Below are positions 5,027-9,079 of a stretch of 9,079 bases of DNA, one piece after another. The position numbers and the translations under genes are program-made. The stretch spans positions 1 to 9,079 of the forward strand of contig JACQEC010000284.1 of NCBI GenBank assembly GCA_016200765.1. Reading direction: 5' to 3'. Under the pieces are notes generated by a model that was not told the origin of the DNA, did no database searches, and saw nothing but the letters and a program-made list of their open reading frames with translations. The DNA is from Chloroflexota bacterium. GTDB lineage: Bacteria; Chloroflexota; Anaerolineae; JACRMK01. The first letter of the stretch is position 1, and each line of letters begins with the position of its first letter.

Positions 5027-5605
5027 TCACGCTTCTGCGCGCTCCGGTATCGTCCGCCGGTACTGCTGTTTTCCGCTTTCAAATAGGTCGCCGCCGTACA
5101 TATCATTGGCGACAATCGCCGGAAACTGCGCCACCCGCAGTCTCCGCACCGCTTCGGCCCCGAGCTCGGCGTAGGCCACCACTTCAGAGGCCGTGATATA
5201 GCGCGCCAACAGCGCGCCGGCGCCGCCGATGGCGACAAAGTACACTGCGTGATACGTCTGCATCGCTTCGCGCACCGCCGGCGAGCGGTTGCCTTTGCCA
5301 ATCATTCCCCGCAAGCCCAGCGCCAACAGGCGCGGCGTGTAGGGGTCAATCCGTCCCGCAGTCGTCGGGCCTGCCGAGCCAATGGGGCGGCCTTCCGGCG
5401 CCGGCGTCGGCCCCATGTAATATAGAACTTGATCTCGAATCTCAAACGGCAGGGCTTCACCTTTGTCCAGCGCGGCGGCAAACCGCTTATGCGCGGCATC
5501 GCGCGCCACATAGACCTCGCCGCTGATCTCGACCTCGTCGCCAACGCGCAGTTCGCGCACGAGGTCATCGGTCAAAGGAGCCATTATCGGCTTCACGCTT
5601 GGCAT
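5027..5605 (-). CDS. fumB: Class I fumarase, beta subunit (C-terminal domain protein)
   Basis: This is the small subunit of the two-subunit iron-sulfur fumarase that interconverts fumarate and malate. In 192 residues it shows the family block GPTTAGRIDPYT (about 79-90), then MIGKG, then IGGAGAL, followed by AELGAEAVRRLRV and FPAIVANDMYGGDLF, in the order of the C-terminal domain of one-chain enzymes. The ATG at 5605-5603 follows the alpha stop by one base and has GGAG seven bases upstream; a second Met at codon 8 is an alternative. The beta subunit of L(+)-tartrate dehydratase is related, but the SDH neighbourhood favours fumarase. The symbol denotes the beta subunit, not E. coli FumB. Confidence 0.9.
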   Translation of the reverse strand: MPSVKPIMAPLTDDLVRELRVGDEVEISGEVYVARDAAHKRFAAALDKGEALPFEIRDQVLYYMGPTPAPEGRPIGSAGPTTAGRIDPYTPRLLALGLRGMIGKGNRSPAVREAMQTYHAVYFVAIGGAGALLARYITASEVVAYAELGAEAVRRLRVAQFPAIVANDMYGGDLFESGKQQYRRTIPERAEA

Positions 5606-5606
5606 C

Positions 5607-6452
5607 CTACAACTCCACGCTCTTGGTGCGCGCGCTGTGACACTGCAAGTTCACGGCCACCGGCAGGCTGGCAATATGGCACGGGAACGTCTCCACATGC
5701 ACGGCCAGCGCAGTAGTCGTGCCGCCCACGCCGATAGGGCCGATGCCCAGCGCGTTGATGCGCGCCAGCAGTTCATGCTCCAGTTCAGCCGTATCCGCGT
5801 CCGGGTTAGGCGCGCCCACCGGCCGCAGGAGCGCGTGCTTCGCCAGCGCCATCGCCTTGTCTGCCGAGCCGCCAACGCCCACCCCCACGATAACCGGCGG
5901 GCACGGGTTTGCGCCGGAGCGGTCAACGCAGTTGACAATGAAGTCTATCGCGCCGGCTCTCCCGGCCGCGGGCGTCAGCATCTGAAAGTAGCTCATGTTT
6001 TCACAGCCGCCGCCCTTCGGCATGACTGTGATCTTCAGGCGGTCGCCGGGCACAATCTCGGTGTGAATGACCGCCGGGGTATTGTCTTGGGTGTTCAGGC
6101 GCGCGGAAAATGGATGGTCAACCACCGACTTGCGCAGTAAGCCATCCGCGTAGCCCCGCCGCACCCCTTCGTTGACTGCATCAGTCAGCCCGCCGCCCGT
6201 CAGATGCACGTCCTGCCCAACTTCCAGAAAGACGACCGTGATGCCGGTGTCCTGACAGAGCGGCATTCCCTCATCGCGGGCAATTTGAGCGTTCTCCACT
6301 ATTTTGCCAAGAATGCGCTTGCCCAGCGGGGACACTTCTGCAACTTCGGCGGCCTGCAAAGCGGTGAGGACATCTGCGGGCAAATAACGAGTGGCTTCAA
6401 TGCAGAGGCGAGAGACAGCCTGTGTGATATCGCGGGTGTCAAGTTCTCTCAT
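5607..6452 (-). CDS. fumA: Class I fumarase, alpha subunit (Fe-S domain protein)
   Basis: The alpha subunit binds the [4Fe-4S] cluster of the oxygen-sensitive class I fumarase. The 281-residue product carries the three expected cluster cysteines: C66 in PLCQDTG, C184 in NPCPP and C271 in QCHSAR. It also has the substrate-region motif PKGGGCENMS (145-154) and the GIGPIGVGGTTTAL loop near 236-249. The product ends in SARTKSVEL and is followed after one base by the beta subunit. It is the first gene of the fum-sdh operon, with a good -10 element about 24 bases upstream of the ATG. The symbol denotes the alpha subunit. The tartrate dehydratase alpha subunit is the homologous alternative, disfavoured by context. 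Confidence 0.92.
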   Translation of the reverse strand: MRELDTRDITQAVSRLCIEATRYLPADVLTALQAAEVAEVSPLGKRILGKIVENAQIARDEGMPLCQDTGITVVFLEVGQDVHLTGGGLTDAVNEGVRRGYADGLLRKSVVDHPFSARLNTQDNTPAVIHTEIVPGDRLKITVMPKGGGCENMSYFQMLTPAAGRAGAIDFIVNCVDRSGANPCPPVIVGVGVGGSADKAMALAKHALLRPVGAPNPDADTAELEHELLARINALGIGPIGVGGTTTALAVHVETFPCHIASLPVAVNLQCHSARTKSVEL

Positions 6453-6456
6453 ACGA

Positions 6457-6485
6457 GGTGTGAATTCCGTAACAAATTATACACC
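6457..6485. promoter_or_regulatory. Imperfect inverted repeat overlapping the fum-sdh -10 element (candidate operator)
   Basis: GGTGT-G-AATT at 6457-6466 faces AATT-AT-ACACC at 6475-6485. The outer five and inner four bases match exactly, with one base between them on the left and two on the right. The right arm covers the -10 element and the left arm covers the start of the transcript, where a repressor would block initiation. No matching regulator gene is in the window, so its role is inferred. Confidence 0.3.
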
Positions 6486-6503
6486 CGGCCGCCGTATGGG
6501 CAA
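6476..6503 (-). promoter_or_regulatory. Sigma-70-type promoter for the fumarase-SDH operon
   Basis: On the minus strand, TATAAT (6481-6476) is a perfect -10. TTGCCC (6503-6498) matches four of six bases of the -35 consensus at a 16-base spacing. The expected transcript would start near 6469, giving a short leader before the fumA ATG at 6452. The position in the 71-base gap after era, with the next genes all co-directional, suits the main operon promoter. Confidence 0.6.
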
Positions 6504-6523
6504 AAAAACCAATGAATTGCGCT

Positions 6524-7450
6524 TCACGGCCGGTAGCCGAGCCGGCGCAGTTCGTCTTCATCCTCGCGCCAGCGGGCGCGCACCTTCACCCGCAAGTCGA
6601 GATAGACCGGATGCTCGATATACAGTTCAATCTGCTGGCGCGCGGTCTGCCCGATCTTCTTCAGCATCGCGCCCTGCGCGCCGATGACGATGCCCTTCTG
6701 CGACTCCTTCTCGATCAGGAGCGTCGCTTCGATGTAGAGCATGCCGTTCGGACGTTCCTGCCAATCCTCGATCACAACCTCAAGCGCGTGCGGGACTTCT
6801 TGCTCAAGGTAACGCAGAGCCTTCTCGCGCACCAGTTCCGCGACTATCGCTCGTTCCGTCTGGTCGGTTACCTGATCAGGCGGATAGAGCGGCGGGCTAA
6901 ACGGCAGTCGTTCTACCAGCATCGCCAGCAATTTATCGAGGTTGCCGTGAGCCTGTCGAACGGCGGTGGCAGAAATCAGCATCCAATCGTCAAACGCGCC
7001 CAGCGCGCGGTAGGCGTCGCTGTGTGGGAGCACGCGCGCCGGTGTGAGCAGGTCCGACTTGTTCATCGCCAGAACCTTCGGCGCTTGCGCCTTGCGGAGC
7101 AGGTCGGCAATCTGGTCGTCTTCCGGCGCGGGCGGGTGCGAAACATCCACCACGAACAGGATAACATCGGCATCGGGAATCGCCGCCGTGGCTTCGCGCA
7201 CCAGCGACGCGCCCAGTTTGTGCATCGGTTTGTGGATCCCCGGCGTATCCACAAAAATCACCTGCGCCGCTGGCCGCGACAGGATGCCGCGGATTTGGCG
7301 GCGCGTGGTCTGCGGCTTGCGCGAGATGATGGCGATTTTTTCCCCCACCAGCGCGTTGAGCAGGGTGGATTTGCCCACGTTGGGTTTGCCGATGATCGCG
7401 ACAAATCCGGCTCGATGATCGAGCGGAACGCCGCCTTCAGGCTCGCTCAT
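6524..7450 (-). CDS. era: GTPase Era, ribosome small-subunit assembly factor
   Basis: Era binds 16S rRNA near its 3' end and helps mature the 30S subunit. From the chosen start the protein has 308 residues: G1 GKPNVGKS at 21-28, the Era-type G2 region RKPQTTRRQIRG at 44-55, G3 DTPG at 68-71, G4 NKSD at 130-133 and G5 SAT at 160-162. A C-terminal KH domain carries the GAQG loop at 257-260 (IVIGAQGAMLKKIG). The ATG at 7450-7448 overlaps the DinB-like gene stop by ATGA, the same coupling seen at neighbouring junctions. A longer frame from 7474 is open but less likely. Residues 164-169 (VRQAHG), just after G5, are encoded by a dispersed repeat and look like a small in-frame insertion. No clear terminator follows, only a T7 run 19 bases past the stop. 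Confidence 0.96.
   Translation of the reverse strand: MSEPEGGVPLDHRAGFVAIIGKPNVGKSTLLNALVGEKIAIISRKPQTTRRQIRGILSRPAAQVIFVDTPGIHKPMHKLGASLVREATAAIPDADVILFVVDVSHPPAPEDDQIADLLRKAQAPKVLAMNKSDLLTPARVLPHSDAYRALGAFDDWMLISATAVRQAHGNLDKLLAMLVERLPFSPPLYPPDQVTDQTERAIVAELVREKALRYLEQEVPHALEVVIEDWQERPNGMLYIEATLLIEKESQKGIVIGAQGAMLKKIGQTARQQIELYIEHPVYLDLRVKVRARWREDEDELRRLGYRP
6946..6963. repeat. 18-bp dispersed repeat, copy 2 (inside era)
   Basis: This is the exact reverse complement of the 18 bases at 3860-3877. Read on the era strand it encodes most of AVRQAH, placed between the G5 SAT motif and the NLDKLL helix. Length and reading frame of era are kept. Confidence 0.75.
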
Positions 7451-7932
7451 GCGGCTTTGTGCTCGTGCGCCCACAACTGGCGCGTCAACTCAATGTGGCC
7501 GACGTGGCGCGCGAGATGCTCGATCACATGCAGGATACACCAGCGCGTCGAACGAGCCTGCACGCCTGCGGTGCGATCGGCGGTGCGCTCTTTCACCAAG
7601 TCCGCTTCAGAGAGCCCGCGCAGTATCTGCTCACTGTTGCGAGCCACCGCGTCGAGCTTCGCCTTCAACGTGTTGGCATCGTCGCCGACGGCCACAAATT
7701 CCGACGCGCGGTTGCGATGAACATCCACGCCGCCGACCACTTGATGAATCCACCAACTCTCGCCGCCGGCGAGGTGCGCGGCCAGCACATAGAGCGAGTT
7801 TGTGTCGGGCGCGGACGGCTTCCAGTTCAGCGCCTCCGCAGGCAGTCCGTCTATTCCCTTCACCACCTCGGCGCGCAGATCACGCAGTTGCGCGATGTAG
7901 CTTTCGATTTCGGGGGTCACGTCGCTCATCAT
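7447..7932 (-). CDS. DinB/DUF664-like four-helix metal-binding protein
   Basis: The 161-residue product fits the DinB-like superfamily of four-helix bundles, which commonly bind a divalent metal through three histidines; some members are thiol transferases or hydrolases. Candidate ligands are H53 (LAAHLAGGESWW) and the HxxxH pair H139/H143 in HVIEHLARHVGHIEL, with H135 and H146 nearby. The N-terminal helix and the PAEALNWKPS turn are typical of the family. No substrate can be assigned. The ATG at 7932-7930 overlaps the TGA of the upstream CCA/PAP-family gene and its own TGA overlaps the era ATG, so all three are probably translated from one mRNA. The name comes from fold similarity and does not imply DNA polymerase IV. 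Confidence 0.85.
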   Translation of the reverse strand: MMSDVTPEIESYIAQLRDLRAEVVKGIDGLPAEALNWKPSAPDTNSLYVLAAHLAGGESWWIHQVVGGVDVHRNRASEFVAVGDDANTLKAKLDAVARNSEQILRGLSEADLVKERTADRTAGVQARSTRWCILHVIEHLARHVGHIELTRQLWAHEHKAA

Positions 7933-9079
7933 TTCTCCTTATCTTGTTGTGTATGCTCGGCGGCGAGTTTCAGCGCTAGCGCTTCTTCCTCAGCCGCGGT
8001 GCTGACGATACCATCCAGCCGGGCGGCGCGGATGGCTTCCAGAATCGTGCGATACACCGGGCCGGGGGACAACCCCAACTCCTGCAAGCGGAGGCCGTCC
8101 GTCGTCGGCTTCTCAAACCGCCACTGCGTCTGATACCGCTCGATGCGCTCGCGCACGATCAGGTTATCAGTTAGGGCGGCGGCGACCGTCTGCGCGTCGG
8201 GCGAGAACGGCTCCAGGCTGCGCGCCAGTTGGCTCGGCGCAAGGTCGTGAGCCGCCAGTGACGATTCAAGATGCCAGAGACGATTCAACTGCTCGATGAA
8301 TGTCGTCTGCGCCTTGCTCAACCGCAGTCGTTCGGCAATGCCCAACGCGCCCGCCAGAGGCAGGTGATGGGTCAGCACGCCGACGGACACGAGCGGCTCC
8401 ACTCGCCCCAGCGCGGCGCGCAGTCGTCCCATCTGCATGCCTGTGGCCTCGCTGTAATGCAGGTCAGCATGAATGGCGCCCAGCGCGCCGATTTCTTCGA
8501 GCCGGCTTAGCGCCTTCTCCGGCTCGGCCTCGGCCAGAATGAGGAACAGTTCATTGGCGAGCCGTTCGCCGCTCACGCGCGCGAAGAGGCCAAGCGCATC
8601 GCTCATCAACTCGGCCGTGCGCGGCTCAATGCGGAAGCCAAGCCGCTGTTCGTAGCGCGCGGCCCGCAGGATGCGCGTCGGGTCTTCGATGAAACTGAGG
8701 TTGTGCATCACGCGAATCACGCCGTTGTGCAGGTCGTCCAGTCCGCCGAAGAAATCCAGCAGTTGCCCAAAGCGCAATTCGTCCAGACAGATGGCCAGCG
8801 TGTTGATCGTAAAGTCGCGCCGGTGGAGGTCTTGTTGGATCGAGGAATGCTCGACTTGCGGCAGAGCCGTTGGGTTCGTGTAGAATTCGCGGCGCGCGGT
8901 GATGAAGTCCAGCGAGCGCACCGCCCCCTGGTCCTGTGCAACCGGCCGTTGATCCAACATCCATTTCGCGGTGCCGAAGCGAGCATGGGCGTGCACGTGG
9001 CCGCCGAACCGCGCCGCCATCGCCCGCGCGAGTTTGATAGCGTCGCCCTCGACGACGAGGTCAATATCGGAATTGGGCA
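7929..9079 (-). CDS. cca: CCA tRNA nucleotidyltransferase / poly(A) polymerase family protein, 5'-partial
   Basis: The gene is cut by the right edge; 382 residues are visible and the start is outside. Enzymes of this class add CCA or A residues to RNA 3' ends. The first visible residues, PNSDIDLVVEGDA, contain the catalytic Asp pair (visible D4 and D6) of the nucleotidyltransferase fold. The third carboxylate is probably D57 in LDFITARREFY. Family motifs follow: HRRDFTINTLA (85-95), FFGGLDDLHNGVIRVM, and DPTRILRAARYEQRLGF (from 132), the RNA-binding head of class II enzymes. A long helical tail ends with a segment containing GLSPGPVYRTILEAIRAARL. No HD phosphohydrolase signature is seen. CCA-adding and A-adding enzymes cannot be told apart from sequence by eye, so the symbol is provisional. 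Its TGA overlaps the next ATG. Confidence 0.88.
   Translation of the reverse strand, partial: PNSDIDLVVEGDAIKLARAMAARFGGHVHAHARFGTAKWMLDQRPVAQDQGAVRSLDFITARREFYTNPTALPQVEHSSIQQDLHRRDFTINTLAICLDELRFGQLLDFFGGLDDLHNGVIRVMHNLSFIEDPTRILRAARYEQRLGFRIEPRTAELMSDALGLFARVSGERLANELFLILAEAEPEKALSRLEEIGALGAIHADLHYSEATGMQMGRLRAALGRVEPLVSVGVLTHHLPLAGALGIAERLRLSKAQTTFIEQLNRLWHLESSLAAHDLAPSQLARSLEPFSPDAQTVAAALTDNLIVRERIERYQTQWRFEKPTTDGLRLQELGLSPGPVYRTILEAIRAARLDGIVSTAAEEEALALKLAAEHTQQDKEK

Noticed and set aside
6498..6526. Intrinsic terminator after era
   Set aside because: A T7 run exists on the minus strand, but the GC-rich stem candidate lies too far upstream of it and the sequence just before the T-run pairs poorly.
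7448..7474. Longer Era start at 7474
   Set aside because: The extra eight residues have no family support, while the ATG at 7450-7448 gives the ATGA overlap seen at neighbouring junctions.
6512..7720. Long plus-strand open frame of about 400 codons opposite era and the DinB-like gene
   Set aside because: It is antisense to clear Era and DinB-family proteins, has Arg/His-rich low-complexity composition and no recognisable domain. Long antisense frames are common in GC-rich coding DNA.

Overview
This GC-rich, tightly packed window comes from a bacterial chromosome and carries ordinary housekeeping genes. The split class I fumarase beside a succinate dehydrogenase (SDH) locus, and the several short palindromic and dispersed repeats in the gaps, suggest a member of the Chloroflexota (Anaerolineae-like) or a similar metagenome-derived lineage. 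That placement is inference from style and protein flavour and was not tested by a search.

Layout from left to right. (1) Positions 1-842, plus strand: the 3' part of an rtcB RNA ligase gene that has lost about 60 codons internally and changed frame, so it looks like a pseudogene. (2) Positions 846-916: an imperfect inverted repeat between the convergent rtcB and sdhB ends. (3) Positions 928-6452, minus strand: one long energy-metabolism operon, read as fumarase alpha, fumarase beta, sdhC, sdhD, sdhA, two very small membrane-protein ORFs, sdhB. Its likely promoter (TATAAT with a weak -35) lies at 6476-6503 and is overlapped by an imperfect inverted repeat. (4) Positions 6524-9079, minus strand: era, a DinB-like gene and a CCA/poly(A) polymerase family gene that runs off the right edge. 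These three are joined by 4-base ATGA overlaps.

The operon encodes two consecutive TCA steps: the membrane SDH complex (SdhCDAB) oxidises succinate to fumarate and passes electrons to quinone, and the two-subunit iron-sulfur fumarase hydrates fumarate to malate. Era is a ribosome-assembly GTPase, the CCA/PAP-family enzyme handles RNA 3' ends, and RtcB (when intact) joins RNA ends.

The most unusual content is small. Between sdhA and sdhB lie two tandem minus-strand ORFs of 34 and 39 codons (1983-2087 and 1850-1969). Each encodes a single membrane helix with small residues every fourth position (a glycine-zipper pattern) and the same C-terminal pattern, GM-x-L-[FY]-x-R-[ST]-G-x-W. They look like duplicated, probably undescribed, small partners of SDH. 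Next to them is a repeat island (1621-1845) whose innermost copy appears to supply the sdhB start codon. A dispersed 18-bp repeat also sits in frame inside era. Within the fum-sdh operon, each junction that is not closely spaced contains a different repeat. No stretch longer than 300 bases lacks a gene.
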